A stretch of DNA of 64,000 nt from Alphaproteobacteria bacterium. GTDB taxonomy: Bacteria; Pseudomonadota; Alphaproteobacteria; Ferrovibrionales; Ferrovibrionaceae. The DNA lies in contig JAGXRD010000085.1 of NCBI GenBank assembly GCA_018336035.1, forward strand, positions 1-64,000, in the 5' to 3' direction. Below, in pieces: positions 18,553-26,968 of this stretch (position 1 is its first letter; every line of letters starts with the position of its first letter). Made by a program: the position numbers and the translations under genes. A model generated the notes under the pieces. The model was not told the DNA's origin. It did no database searches and worked only from the letters and a program-made list of their open reading frames with translations.

Positions 18553-19533
18553 ATGACTCGCAAGATGTGGCTTTCCGCCGCCGTGTTCGGCGTCGCGCTG
18601 GCCGGCACCACCGGTGCTTTCGCGCAGACCAAGTGGGACCTGCCGGGTGCCTATGGCGCCAACAACTTCCACTCCAAGAACCTGCAGCTGTTCGCGGATG
18701 ACGTGAAGAAGATGTCTGGCGGCAAGCTGGAAATCACCGTGCATCCGGGTGCATCGCTGTTCAAGGCGCCGGAAATCAAGCGCGCGGTGCAGACCGGTCA
18801 GGTGCAGATCGGCGAAGTGCTGATGGTCAACGTCGAAAACGAGATTCCGGTCTTCGGCGCCGACGGCGTGCCTTTCCTTGCCACCAGCTATGACGCCTCG
18901 CAGAAGCTGTGGGCGGCGCAGAAGCCGGTGATCGAGAAGAAGCTGCAGGAGCAGGGCATGACCTCGCTCTATGCCGTGCCGTGGCCGCCGCAGGGCATCT
19001 ACGCCAAGAAGGATCTCAATACGATTGAAGATCTGAAGGGCACCAAGTGGCGCGCCTACAGCCCCGCCACCTCGCGCATCGCCGAACTGGTGCAGGCGCA
19101 GCCGGTCACCATCCAGGCGGCCGAACTGGCCCAGGCGCTCGCCACCGGCGTCGTCACCACGATGATGACCTCGGGCTCCACTGGCCGCGATTCCAAGGTC
19201 TGGGAAAGCCTGACGCATTTCTATGACACGCAGGCCTGGCTGCCGAAGAACCTGATCTTCGTCAACAACGACGCCTTCAAGAAGCTCGATGCCGCCACGC
19301 AGAAGGCTGTGAAGGATGCCGCGGCTGCTGCCGAAAAGCGCGGCCTGGAAATGTCGATTGCCGAGACCGAGTCCTCCAAGGCCGATCTGGCCAAGAATGG
19401 CATGAAGGTGCTGCCGCCCTCGCCGACCCTGAAGTCGGGCCTGGAGAAGGTGGGCGCCACCATGATCGATGAATGGGTCAAGAAGACCGGCGCCGATGGC
19501 AAGGCCATCGTCGACGGCTACAAGAAGATGTAA
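18553..19533 (+). CDS. dctP: TRAP transporter substrate-binding protein DctP
   Basis: 326 residues with a Sec signal peptide (about residues 4-24, ending GAFA-Q). The mature part follows the DctP pattern, including the segment KGTKWRAYSPATSRIAEL near 155-172 that contacts the ligand carboxylate in this family. It captures an organic acid or similar anion in the periplasm for DctQM. A GGGAGATAA site precedes ATG 18553. Ligand identity is not readable. Confidence 0.9.
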   Translation: MTRKMWLSAAVFGVALAGTTGAFAQTKWDLPGAYGANNFHSKNLQLFADDVKKMSGGKLEITVHPGASLFKAPEIKRAVQTGQVQIGEVLMVNVENEIPVFGADGVPFLATSYDASQKLWAAQKPVIEKKLQEQGMTSLYAVPWPPQGIYAKKDLNTIEDLKGTKWRAYSPATSRIAELVQAQPVTIQAAELAQALATGVVTTMMTSGSTGRDSKVWESLTHFYDTQAWLPKNLIFVNNDAFKKLDAATQKAVKDAAAAAEKRGLEMSIAETESSKADLAKNGMKVLPPSPTLKSGLEKVGATMIDEWVKKTGADGKAIVDGYKKM

Positions 19534-19541
19534 ATCCCTAC

Positions 19542-19573
19542 CGGGCGGGTCTCAAAAACCCGCCCGATCTTTT
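19542..19573 (+). terminator. Intra-operon terminator between dctP and dctQ
   Basis: Perfect 9-bp stem CGGGCGGGT (19542-19550) and ACCCGCCCG (19558-19566) with a 7-base loop, followed by ATCTTTTT. It would end part of the transcripts after dctP. That fits the need for more binding protein than membrane subunits. Confidence 0.75.
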
Positions 19574-19607
19574 TCTGCCTCCGGGCTTCTACCTCCGAGT
19601 TTCCTGC

Positions 19608-20117
19608 ATGCGCTCTCCACTCGCTCCGCTCTACAACGCCGCACTCTGGCTCGCCGGTCTGTTCATGATCGCGCTGCTGGCCACGATCGTGCTGAGCATC
19701 CTGGGCCGCCAGTTCGACTTCTACATCCGCGGCATCGATTCTTACGCCGGCTACTTCATGGCCGCCGCCTCATTCCTCGCGCTGGCCGGCACACTGGTCA
19801 AAGGCGATCATATCCGCGTCACCCTGGTGATCAGTCGCTTTGCCGGCAAAGGGCGCCGCGGGCTGGAGATTTTCTGTCTGGTCATGGCCGTAGCGATTTC
19901 CGGCGCCTTCGCTTTCTACAGCGTGAAGATGGCCTGGTGGTCTTACAAGTTTAACGACATCAGCTCCGCAAACGATGCGACACCGCTGTGGATTCCGCAG
20001 ATCGGCATGGCGCTTGGCATTGTCATTTTCTTCATCGCCTTTATCGAGGAGCTGGTTCTGGTGCTGCTCGGCAAGCAGATTGAAAAGCCGGCCGCCGAAA
20101 TGGCGCGCACGGAATAA
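19608..20117 (+). CDS. dctQ: TRAP transporter small permease DctQ
   Basis: 169 residues from ATG 19608 with four hydrophobic segments and the DctQ features LGRQFDFY and the conserved AGTLVKGDHIRV around residues 55-66. A longer upstream frame covers the dctP end and terminator and is rejected as start. It forms the integral membrane complex with DctM, 15 bases downstream. Confidence 0.9.
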   Translation: MRSPLAPLYNAALWLAGLFMIALLATIVLSILGRQFDFYIRGIDSYAGYFMAAASFLALAGTLVKGDHIRVTLVISRFAGKGRRGLEIFCLVMAVAISGAFAFYSVKMAWWSYKFNDISSANDATPLWIPQIGMALGIVIFFIAFIEELVLVLLGKQIEKPAAEMARTE

Positions 20118-20132
20118 CGGGGAAGCCGCAAC

Positions 20133-21449
20133 ATGGATCAGATTTTTATCGCCGGCTTCCTGATCGCCGCGCTGTTCGTACTCTTCGCCGCCGGCCTGTG
20201 GATTGGCCTGGGTCTGCTGGCCTGCGGCGGGATCGCCATGGCCATGTTCACGTCGCGCCCGGTCGGCGACGCGATGGTCACCACAATCTGGGGTTCGTCG
20301 TCGAGCTGGACGCTGACCGCCCTGCCGATGTTCATCTGGATGGGTGAAATCCTGTTCCGCACGCGCCTGTCGGAAGACATGTTCCGCGGTCTGGCGCCTT
20401 GGATGACGCGGATTCCCGGCCGCCTGCTGCACACCAACGTGATCGGCTGTACCATCTTCGCCGCCGTGTCCGGTTCCTCGGCCGCCACCTGCGCCACCAT
20501 CGGCAAGATGACCGTGCCGGAACTGCGCGCGCGCAATTACCCGGAAGACATGGTGATCGGCACACTGGCCGGCGCCGGCACGCTCGGCCTGCTGATCCCG
20601 CCGTCGCTGATCATGATCGTCTACGGCGTCGCCACCGATGTCTCGATCTCCAAGCTGTTCATCGGCGGCGTGATCCCCGGCATCCTGCTGGGCGGCCTGT
20701 TCATGGGCTATATCGTGGTCTGGTCGCTGCTCAATCCGGGCAAAATCCCGGAACCGACCGAGCGCTATACCTTCATGCAGAAGGTCTATGCCTCGCGGCA
20801 CCTGCTGCCCACCGTGGGGCTGATCGTGGCCGTGCTCGGCTCGATCTATGTCGGCATCGCCACGGCCACCGAGGCCGCCGGTCTCGGCGTGGTCGGCGCG
20901 CTGCTGGTGGCGAAGCTGCAGGGCAGCCTGAACTGGCAGACCTTCAAGGACAGCCTGCTCGGCGCAACGCGGCTGAGCTGCATGATCGCGCTCATCCTCG
21001 CCGGCGCCGCCTTCCTGACGCTCGCCATGGGCTTCACCGGCCTGCCGCGTCACCTGGCCGACTGGATCGGCCAGATGGGCCTCTCAGCTGGCGCGCTCAT
21101 CGTCGTGCTCATGGTGTTTTACATCATCCTCGGCTGCTTCCTCGACGGCATCTCGATGATCGTGCTCACCATGGCGATTGTGCTGCCGATGATCGAGAAG
21201 CTCGGCATCGACCTGGTCTGGTTCGGTATCTTCCTCGTGCTGGTGGTGGAAATGGCGCAGATCACGCCGCCGGTCGGCTTCAACCTCTTCGTGCTGCAAG
21301 GCATGACCGGGCACCAGATCACCTACATCGCCAGGACGGCCTTCCCGCTATTCCTGCTGATGTGCGTGGCGGTGGCACTGATTTACTTCTTCCCCGGCCT
21401 GGTCACCTGGTTGCCCAACCAGATGATCGGCAACGCCGCCGGCGGCTGA
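20133..21449 (+). CDS. dctM: TRAP transporter large permease DctM
   Basis: 438 residues, about 12 membrane segments. Typical DctM motifs include AAVSGSSAATCATIG near residue 115, GTLAGAGTLGLLIPPSLIMIV near 148-168, and EMAQITPPVGFNLFVLQG near 372. It is the sodium-driven translocation subunit. It lies in one operon with dctP, dctQ and two RidA genes. Confidence 0.93.
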   Translation: MDQIFIAGFLIAALFVLFAAGLWIGLGLLACGGIAMAMFTSRPVGDAMVTTIWGSSSSWTLTALPMFIWMGEILFRTRLSEDMFRGLAPWMTRIPGRLLHTNVIGCTIFAAVSGSSAATCATIGKMTVPELRARNYPEDMVIGTLAGAGTLGLLIPPSLIMIVYGVATDVSISKLFIGGVIPGILLGGLFMGYIVVWSLLNPGKIPEPTERYTFMQKVYASRHLLPTVGLIVAVLGSIYVGIATATEAAGLGVVGALLVAKLQGSLNWQTFKDSLLGATRLSCMIALILAGAAFLTLAMGFTGLPRHLADWIGQMGLSAGALIVVLMVFYIILGCFLDGISMIVLTMAIVLPMIEKLGIDLVWFGIFLVLVVEMAQITPPVGFNLFVLQGMTGHQITYIARTAFPLFLLMCVAVALIYFFPGLVTWLPNQMIGNAAGG

Positions 21450-21460
21450 CGGAGAAAAGC

Positions 21461-21814
21461 ATGCGTCCGATCACCCGCTTTCCCGGCAGCGTCGCCGGGC
21501 GCAGCAGCGTCGTGGCCTATGATGGCCTGGTCTTCACCGTGGCCACGGCGGATACCTACGAGCTGGATATGCGCAAGCAGGCGGCCGAAGCGCTCGCCAA
21601 CCTGGATGCGCAACTGGCCATGGCCGGCACCGACAAGTCGCGGCTGCTGTCCTGCACCGTCTACATCACCGACATGGCGCTGAAACCGCTGATGAACGAG
21701 GTCTGGGACCAGTGGGTCGATATGGCCAATCCGCCGCAGCGCGCCTGCATCGGTGCCGCACTTGAAGAGGGCGACCTGATCGAGATCGTCGCCGTCGCCA
21801 GTTCGAAGGATTAA
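21461..21814 (+). CDS. RidA-family protein, first of a tandem pair
   Basis: 117 residues of the RidA/YjgF fold (reactive enamine/imine deaminase). The ATG at 21461 follows GGAGAAAAG, 11 bases behind dctM. The carboxylate-binding Arg is in PPQRACIGA near residue 100. RidA proteins hydrolyse reactive enamines released by PLP enzymes. The ORF continues far upstream in this frame, but that part overlaps dctM and is noncoding. It is about 60% identical by eye to the next gene. Confidence 0.88.
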   Translation: MRPITRFPGSVAGRSSVVAYDGLVFTVATADTYELDMRKQAAEALANLDAQLAMAGTDKSRLLSCTVYITDMALKPLMNEVWDQWVDMANPPQRACIGAALEEGDLIEIVAVASSKD

Positions 21815-21820
21815 GCCGCC

Positions 21821-22174
21821 ATGATGCCGATCACGCGCCTTTCCGGCATGACGCCGACCCGCAGCCGCGCTGTCGTCCGCGGTAACCTGATCTATACCGT
21901 GGCCGTGGCCGACACCGCCGAGCAGGACATGCGCCGGCAGACCACGGAAACGCTGGCCAAGATGGAGCGTTTCCTGAAAGACGCAGGCAGCGACAAATCG
22001 CGGCTGCTCAGCTGCACCGTCTATATCTGCGACATGGCGCTGAAGCCGCAGATGAACGACGCCTGGGATGCCTGGGTGGATATGGCCAATCCGCCGCAGC
22101 GCGCCTGCATCGGCGCCACGCTGGAATATCCGCATATGGTCGAGATCGTCTGCGTCGCCGCGACAAAGGACTGA
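21821..22174 (+). CDS. RidA-family protein, second of a tandem pair
   Basis: 117 residues, same length as the gene before it, six bases after its stop. They share SRLLSCTVYI, DMALKP and VDMANPPQRACIGA, so this is a tandem duplication that has since diverged. The Arg of PPQRAC is kept. Location in a TRAP operon beside an aminotransferase locus suggests clearing of imines produced during catabolism of the transported compound. Confidence 0.88.
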   Translation: MMPITRLSGMTPTRSRAVVRGNLIYTVAVADTAEQDMRRQTTETLAKMERFLKDAGSDKSRLLSCTVYICDMALKPQMNDAWDAWVDMANPPQRACIGATLEYPHMVEIVCVAATKD

Positions 22175-22200
22175 GCCTTCCGGCTCGGGAATAACTTTTT

Positions 22201-22328
22201 CGTCGTTCCCGCGCCCGGCGGCTTTGCCGCCTTACATATACTGTCGCGCATGCGCGACGGGCGGGAACCCAGGCTTACAGGCGAAATTTCTCAGATGCTT
22301 CTGGATCCCCGCTTGCGCGGGGATGACG
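22201..22328. repeat. Extragenic palindromic repeat, copy 3 (composite)
   Basis: Fills the gap between the convergent ridA and puuR-like genes. It has outer CGTCGTTCCCGC and GCGGGGATGACG, with internal hairpins GGCGGC/GCCGCC, GTCGCGC/GCGCGAC and CCCCGC/GCGGGG. It is longer than copies 1 and 2. It probably serves as a two-way transcript end. Confidence 0.6.
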
Positions 22329-22337
22329 AAGTAAAAC

Positions 22338-22901
22338 TTAGAACGTCGGCGGCGTGCAGGCGCTGATCAGCTCGCAGGGTTCGGGGCCGATATTGCGGAA
22401 GCGATGCGGCTGGTCGCTTTCGAAATAATAGGCATCGCCCGGACCCAGCACGCGCACCTGGTCAGCCACGGTGACTTCCAGCCGTCCGCGCACCACCACG
22501 CCACCTTCCTCGCCGGCATGCCGCAGCATGACGCGGCCGGTATCGGCGCCGGGCGCATAGCGCTCGACCAGGATCTGCAGCGCGCGGCTGCGTAAATCTG
22601 CCCCGACCTGGCGATAGCTGATCTTGCCTTTGCCCACTTCCACCAGCTCGTCGGCGGCGTAGAACGGCTTACTCGCCGCGGGCGCGTCTTCCAGCGCAAA
22701 AAACTGCGCCAGCGACATCGGCAGTCCATCGAGCACGCGCTTCAGCGCCCCCACCGAAGGATTCATCTGGTTGGCCTCGATCAGCGAAATCGTCGCATTG
22801 GTGACCCCGGCGCGGCGGGCCAGTTCACGCTGCGACAGCTTGGCCGCCAGCCGCACGGCCTTCAGCCGGCTGCCGATATCGATATCCGTGCTCTGATCCA
22901 T
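22338..22901 (-). CDS. PuuR-like XRE/cupin transcriptional regulator
   Basis: 187 residues from ATG 22901, close to E. coli PuuR (185). An N-terminal helix-turn-helix (LSQRELARRAGVTNATISLIE, positions about 24-44) precedes a cupin domain with MLRHAGEEGGVVVRG. It ends SACTPPTF, very like the PuuR C-terminus. It is divergent from an aminotransferase gene, the likely target. PuuR represses putrescine degradation; here the ligand may be another amine or amino acid. Confidence 0.85.
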   Translation of the reverse strand: MDQSTDIDIGSRLKAVRLAAKLSQRELARRAGVTNATISLIEANQMNPSVGALKRVLDGLPMSLAQFFALEDAPAASKPFYAADELVEVGKGKISYRQVGADLRSRALQILVERYAPGADTGRVMLRHAGEEGGVVVRGRLEVTVADQVRVLGPGDAYYFESDQPHRFRNIGPEPCELISACTPPTF

Positions 22902-23060
22902 GTCGCCCGGCCCTGTTTTAGTGTTCACGATCCTGAACATTCTGCTCACGATCCTATAAATATCAAGGGCTTATACGGGGCCAGAAAAGCACTGTTTCGC
23001 CACCCCGAAACCCCCGATGATGCGGCCCTGCCCCCTTTCCCGGCATCATCGGAGTCCGTC

Positions 23061-24410
23061 ATGTCCGCCAATCCCGCGCGCGTTTCCAACGAAAATACCG
23101 CCGTCCCGAACGACCTCGAATCCTGGTGGATGCCGTTCACCGCCAACCGCCAGTTCAAGGCCAATCCGCGGCTGCTCGTGGGCGCCAAGGACATGCACTA
23201 CACGACACATGACGGCCGTCAGGTGATCGACGGCTCCGCCGGCCTGTGGTGCGTCAATGCCGGCCATTGCCGCAAGCCGATCGTGGACGCGATTCAGAAG
23301 CAGGCGGCCGAGATGGATTTCGCGCCCACCTTCCAGATGGGCCATCCCAAGGCGTTTGAATTCGCCGCCCGCCTCGCCCATCTGGCGCCCGGCGATCTCA
23401 ACCATGTGTTCTTCGCCAATTCCGGCTCCGAGGCCGTCGATACCGCGCTGAAGATCGCCATCGCCTATCACCGCGCCCGCGGCGAAGGCGCACGCACCCG
23501 CCTGATCGGCCGTGAGCGCGGCTATCACGGCGTCGGCTTTGGCGGCATTTCGGTCGGCGGCATCGTGTCGAACCGCAAGGTGTTCGGCCCGCTGCTGGCC
23601 GGCGTCGATCACCTGCCGCATACCCACAGCCTGAAGGACATGGCCTTCAGCAAGGGCCAGCCCGACTGGGGCACCCATCTGGCCGACGACCTGGAACGGA
23701 TTGTTGCGCTGCATGATGCTAGCACCATCGCCGCCGTGATCGTCGAACCGGTGGCCGGCTCAACCGGCGTGCTGATCCCGCCGAAGGGCTATCTGCAGAA
23801 GCTGCGGCAGATCTGCGACAAGCATGGCATCCTGCTGATCTTCGATGAAGTGATCACCGGCTTCGGCCGCACCGGCACTGCTTTCGGCGCCGAAACCTTC
23901 GACGTGATCCCCGACATGATGACCACGGCCAAAGGCCTGACCAACGCTGCCGTGCCGGCCGCCGCCGTCTTTACCCGCAAGCATGTGCATGACGCCTTCA
24001 TGAGCGGGCCGGAGAACATGATCGAGCTGTTCCACGGCTATACCTATTCAGCGCATGCGCTGGCCTGCGCCGCCGGCATCGCCACGCTCGACCTCTATCG
24101 CGACGAAGGCATTTTCGAGAATGCCAAGGCGCTGGCACCTTACTGGGAAGAGGCCGCGCACAGCCTGAAGGGCGTGAAGAACATCATCGACATCCGCAAT
24201 ATCGGCATCATGGCCGGTATCGAACTCAGCCCGCGCGAAGATGGTCCGGGCAAGCGCGGCTACGAGGTGTTCGTGAAGGCCTATGAGAAGGGCCTGATGG
24301 TTCGCCTGACCGGCGACACGATTGCCCTGTCGCCGCCGCTGATCCTGACCAAGAAGCATATCGACGACATCTTCGGCATCCTGAAGGACGCGATCCAGAG
24401 CGTGAACTGA
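23061..24410 (+). CDS. Omega-amino acid (beta-alanine):pyruvate aminotransferase
   Basis: 449 residues, class III PLP aminotransferase. The N-terminal WWMPFTANRQFK, ANSGSEAVDTALK, GRERGYHGV, LLIFDEVITGFGR and the PLP lysine K291 in TTAKGLTN match beta-alanine/omega-amino acid:pyruvate aminotransferases closely. It should transfer an amino group from beta-alanine or a related amine to pyruvate. It is divergent from the PuuR-like regulator and ends at a strong terminator, so it is a single-gene unit. Confidence 0.9.
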   Translation: MSANPARVSNENTAVPNDLESWWMPFTANRQFKANPRLLVGAKDMHYTTHDGRQVIDGSAGLWCVNAGHCRKPIVDAIQKQAAEMDFAPTFQMGHPKAFEFAARLAHLAPGDLNHVFFANSGSEAVDTALKIAIAYHRARGEGARTRLIGRERGYHGVGFGGISVGGIVSNRKVFGPLLAGVDHLPHTHSLKDMAFSKGQPDWGTHLADDLERIVALHDASTIAAVIVEPVAGSTGVLIPPKGYLQKLRQICDKHGILLIFDEVITGFGRTGTAFGAETFDVIPDMMTTAKGLTNAAVPAAAVFTRKHVHDAFMSGPENMIELFHGYTYSAHALACAAGIATLDLYRDEGIFENAKALAPYWEEAAHSLKGVKNIIDIRNIGIMAGIELSPREDGPGKRGYEVFVKAYEKGLMVRLTGDTIALSPPLILTKKHIDDIFGILKDAIQSVN

Positions 24411-24439
24411 TTTCGCAGCCAGTTCCCGCTTCCATGGAG

Positions 24440-24478
24440 AAGCCCGGCTCCTTACGAAGGGGAGCCGGGCTTTTTTTT
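24440..24478 (+). terminator. Rho-independent terminator of the aminotransferase gene
   Basis: Perfect 12-bp stem AAGCCCGGCTCC (24440-24451) with GGAGCCGGGCTT (24461-24472), a 9-base loop, and eight Ts from 24471. Confidence 0.93.
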
Positions 24479-24501
24479 CATCCCACGTCAGCCAGGAATC
24501 A

Positions 24502-25077
24502 TTAGCCTGGGAATTGCGTCTCGTAATACGACCGCAGCAGATCGAATTTCTGCCAGTAGGGCGGCTTCGGATCGCCGTTCAGCACCGCCACCAGCACGCC
24601 GGTATGCACATGCCAGCCGCAGGAAACCATCAGCCCCTCGGTGTTGCTGGTCAGGCGGCGGTGCGTCAGCGCCAGCAGCACGCTCTTGCCCTGCGCCTTC
24701 AGTTCGAACACCACCTCCGAGGCCGGGCTGCCGTCGCCGGCATCACCCCAGGTAAAGCCCAGCAGATAGGGCTTGTTCAATTGTGTGATCCGGCCGGGAT
24801 TGGTCATCTGTCCGGTATACGGCTTGAGCCAGTCCGGCACCGTCTCGCCTTTCGGCGCCAGCGTGGCGTTATGGAATTCCAGCGTGACCCTGCCGCCGAC
24901 ATGCAGTTCCATCTCGCCGCCCGCCAGCCAGGTGGCGCGCTTTTCCGGCACGGTGATGTAGTCCCAGACGCGCTCGATCGGTCCCGGCAGGATACGCTCG
25001 AAACGCACTGCACCGGATTCCAGAATTTTCCCGTAGGTGTCGTTGTCGATCACGTCTTTTATCGAGGCCGTGCCCAT
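24502..25077 (-). CDS. SRPBCC (AHSA1-type) domain protein
   Basis: 191 residues from ATG 25077, which overlaps the TGA of the upstream ArsR gene (TGATG). Motifs RFERILPGPIERVWDYIT and WLAGGEMELHVGGRVTLEF are those of START/AHSA1-like hydrophobic-cavity proteins. Such proteins are often paired with an ArsR repressor and probably bind or modify a small molecule. No enzymatic residues can be assigned. An upstream extension of the frame lies inside the ArsR gene and is not used. Confidence 0.82.
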   Translation of the reverse strand: MGTASIKDVIDNDTYGKILESGAVRFERILPGPIERVWDYITVPEKRATWLAGGEMELHVGGRVTLEFHNATLAPKGETVPDWLKPYTGQMTNPGRITQLNKPYLLGFTWGDAGDGSPASEVVFELKAQGKSVLLALTHRRLTSNTEGLMVSCGWHVHTGVLVAVLNGDPKPPYWQKFDLLRSYYETQFPG

Positions 25078-25421
25078 CACCGGATTCCTTTCGCTTTCGA
25101 ATTCGATTTTGTCTTGCTGTCCTGCGGTTTGCGCAATTCGCGCTCCAATGCATCCAGCCGCAGCGCCCAGAAGCGGCGCACGCTGTTCAGCCAGGCATCC
25201 ATCTCGCTCAGGCCCTGCGGATTGAGCTGGTAGATGCGGCGCTGGCCCTCGATGCGCACCTGCACCAGGGCGGCCTCGCGCAGCACCTTCAGATGCTGTG
25301 AGATCGCCGGGCCGCTGACCTCGAAAGCTTCGACGATCTCGCCGGCGGCACATTCGCCACGGCTGAGCAGTTCAACGATGCGGCGCCGCGTGGGGTCGGC
25401 CAAAGCGGTGAAAATCTCCAT
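25077..25421 (-). CDS. ArsR-family transcriptional regulator
   Basis: 114 residues. It begins MEIFTALADPTRRRIVELL and has the winged-helix recognition segment VSGPAISQHLKVLREA near residues 35-50. No Cys metal-binding motif is present, so the signal is probably not a metal. It forms an overlapping two-gene operon with the SRPBCC gene. This pairing is widespread in bacteria, and the regulator likely controls its own operon. Confidence 0.88.
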   Translation of the reverse strand: MEIFTALADPTRRRIVELLSRGECAAGEIVEAFEVSGPAISQHLKVLREAALVQVRIEGQRRIYQLNPQGLSEMDAWLNSVRRFWALRLDALERELRKPQDSKTKSNSKAKGIR

Positions 25422-25504
25422 GGCCTCTATTTATGCTTTACGCTTAAATAAGTCAATACTTAAATATAAGCGAAAGACATTGCACTGCCTGCCGGCAAGC
25501 ATGA

Positions 25505-25939
25505 TCAGGCCGGCTTCATGGTCTTGAGCAGCGCGCCGAGAGATTGGATCGCCTGGCCGAAGGCTTCGTAATTGATCGGCTTCACCACATAGGAATTACA
25601 GCCGAGGCTGTAGCAGCGGTCGACCTCGTATTTGTCGTCAGTGGTGGTGAGCACGACGACGGGCGAATGCTGCAGGTTCGGGTTTTTCTTCACCGTCTGC
25701 AGGATATGGGCGCCATGCATGTCGGGCAGGCTCAGATCCAGCAGCAGCACCAAGGGGCGGCCGTGATTGGCCGCCCCAGTGCCATCGGGGCCGAGCAGAT
25801 AGTCCAGCGCCGGCGCGCCGGTGGTGAAGGGCACGATCTCGTCGTCGATGCCGGCGCGACGCAGATGCCGTTCGATTAATCGCGCATGACCTTCGTCATC
25901 CTCGATCATCACGATGATCATCTGCGTCGACATGGCCAT
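25505..25939 (-). CDS. Single-domain response regulator (Rcp1-like)
   Basis: 144 residues from ATG 25939 (25933 also possible); it consists of a receiver domain only. The acidic pair is in VMIEDDEG, the phospho-acceptor is D68 in LLLDLSLPD, and Thr and Lys are in VVLTTTDD and YVVKPIN. The extended loop between the second and third strands resembles the Rcp1/phytochrome-partner type. No kinase is adjacent, so its partner is elsewhere, possibly one of the two kinases in this window. Confidence 0.85.
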   Translation of the reverse strand: MAMSTQMIIVMIEDDEGHARLIERHLRRAGIDDEIVPFTTGAPALDYLLGPDGTGAANHGRPLVLLLDLSLPDMHGAHILQTVKKNPNLQHSPVVVLTTTDDKYEVDRCYSLGCNSYVVKPINYEAFGQAIQSLGALLKTMKPA

Positions 25940-26027
25940 GGCACGACACTCATCAATTCGTATGGCCACAGGATTCCAGCAAATGCCACTGATCACAAGC
26001 GATCAGAATGGCATGGCGCAGCTTGGC

Positions 26028-26435
26028 TTAGCCCTTCTTCGGCACCGCACCCGCTTCGACCAGCACCTCGTTGGCGGCCTTGAAGGCATCCAGCCCTGCC
26101 GGAATGCCGCAATAGATCGTGGCATGCAGCAGCACTTCCTTGATCTCGTCGACGGTGACGCCGTTATTCAGCGCACCCTTCACATGCAGCTTGATCTCCG
26201 GCGCGCGATTGAGCGCGGTGAGCATGGCGAGGTTCAACATGCTGCGCGTCTTGCGATCCAGGCCGGGGCGATCCCAGCCATAACCCCAGCACCATTCGGT
26301 GGTGATATGCTGGAAGGCCATCATGAAGTCGTTGGCATTGGCGATCGACTTGTCGACATAGTCGGCGCCCAGCACCTCGCGGCGCACTTTCAGGCCGGCC
26401 TCGAACAGCGCCTTGGTTTCGTCTTCCTTCGCCAT
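26028..26435 (-). CDS. Carboxymuconolactone decarboxylase-like (PcaC-type) protein
   Basis: 135 residues from ATG 26435, preceded by GGGGAAG. It follows the PcaC pattern: VRREVLGADYVDKS, RPGLDRKTRSMLNLAML, LHVKGALNNGVTVDEIKEVLLHATIYCGIPA. PcaC decarboxylates 4-carboxymuconolactone in protocatechuate breakdown. No other pca gene is nearby. The Cys in IYCG is present but not the AhpD CxxC pair. Function is likely PcaC-like but not certain. Confidence 0.75.
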   Translation of the reverse strand: MAKEDETKALFEAGLKVRREVLGADYVDKSIANANDFMMAFQHITTEWCWGYGWDRPGLDRKTRSMLNLAMLTALNRAPEIKLHVKGALNNGVTVDEIKEVLLHATIYCGIPAGLDAFKAANEVLVEAGAVPKKG

Positions 26436-26452
26436 GATCTTCCCCTTCACGT

Positions 26453-26968
26453 TTATCGATAGAATATATGATCGTCGATGCGGGCGAGCCGCTTGCGTTT
26501 GGTGGCCCAGGCCGGCGGTTTGATCTTGCTGCTGTGGAAATACAGGGCACCGCCGGTCGGATCGCCAGCCTCGCCACGCATCGCCGCCTGGGCGCTGTCA
26601 ACAGCCTCCTGCCAGTCCGAGTCGGCTTGGGGCTCGTCGCGCTTGCCGTCGCACCACCAGGAAAACTGGCACCCTTTTTTGCTGCCTTCCGGCTTCTGCG
26701 CCACCACGCCGCAGATGGTGTTGGGGAATTCCGGATGCTTTTTGCGGTTCAGCACGGTATGCGCCACAGCCAGCTGGCCTTGTCGCGTCTCGGTCTTGCT
26801 TTCCCAGTAGACCGAGAGCGCCAGGCATTTGGTCTCGGCATCCAGCATGGCGGCCGGCGTTGTCGCGGTGGCGGCGACAGGTACCTCGGCCGGCGTCTCC
26901 TGTGCTGCAAGGCCGGGCGCCATAAGGCCGGCAACCAGCAGCAGCAGGAGAAGCCGGCGCAGACTCAT
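26453..26968 (-). CDS. SleB-type cell wall hydrolase
   Basis: 171 residues with a signal peptide (about residues 3-21, ending GLAAQ). The Hydrolase_2/SleB core follows: ALSVYWESKTETRQGQLAVA with the catalytic-type Glu, then TVLNRKKHPEFPNTICGVV. It is expected to cleave peptidoglycan glycan strands in the periplasm. Its start overlaps the stop of the upstream HCCA-isomerase gene (ATGA), so they form an operon, although their functions look unrelated. Confidence 0.82.
   Translation of the reverse strand: MSLRRLLLLLLVAGLMAPGLAAQETPAEVPVAATATTPAAMLDAETKCLALSVYWESKTETRQGQLAVAHTVLNRKKHPEFPNTICGVVAQKPEGSKKGCQFSWWCDGKRDEPQADSDWQEAVDSAQAAMRGEAGDPTGGALYFHSSKIKPPAWATKRKRLARIDDHIFYR

Noticed and set aside
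26028-26435. AhpD-type peroxidase reading of the carboxymuconolactone decarboxylase-like gene
   Set aside because: The AhpD CxxC pair is absent; the sequence pattern fits PcaC instead.
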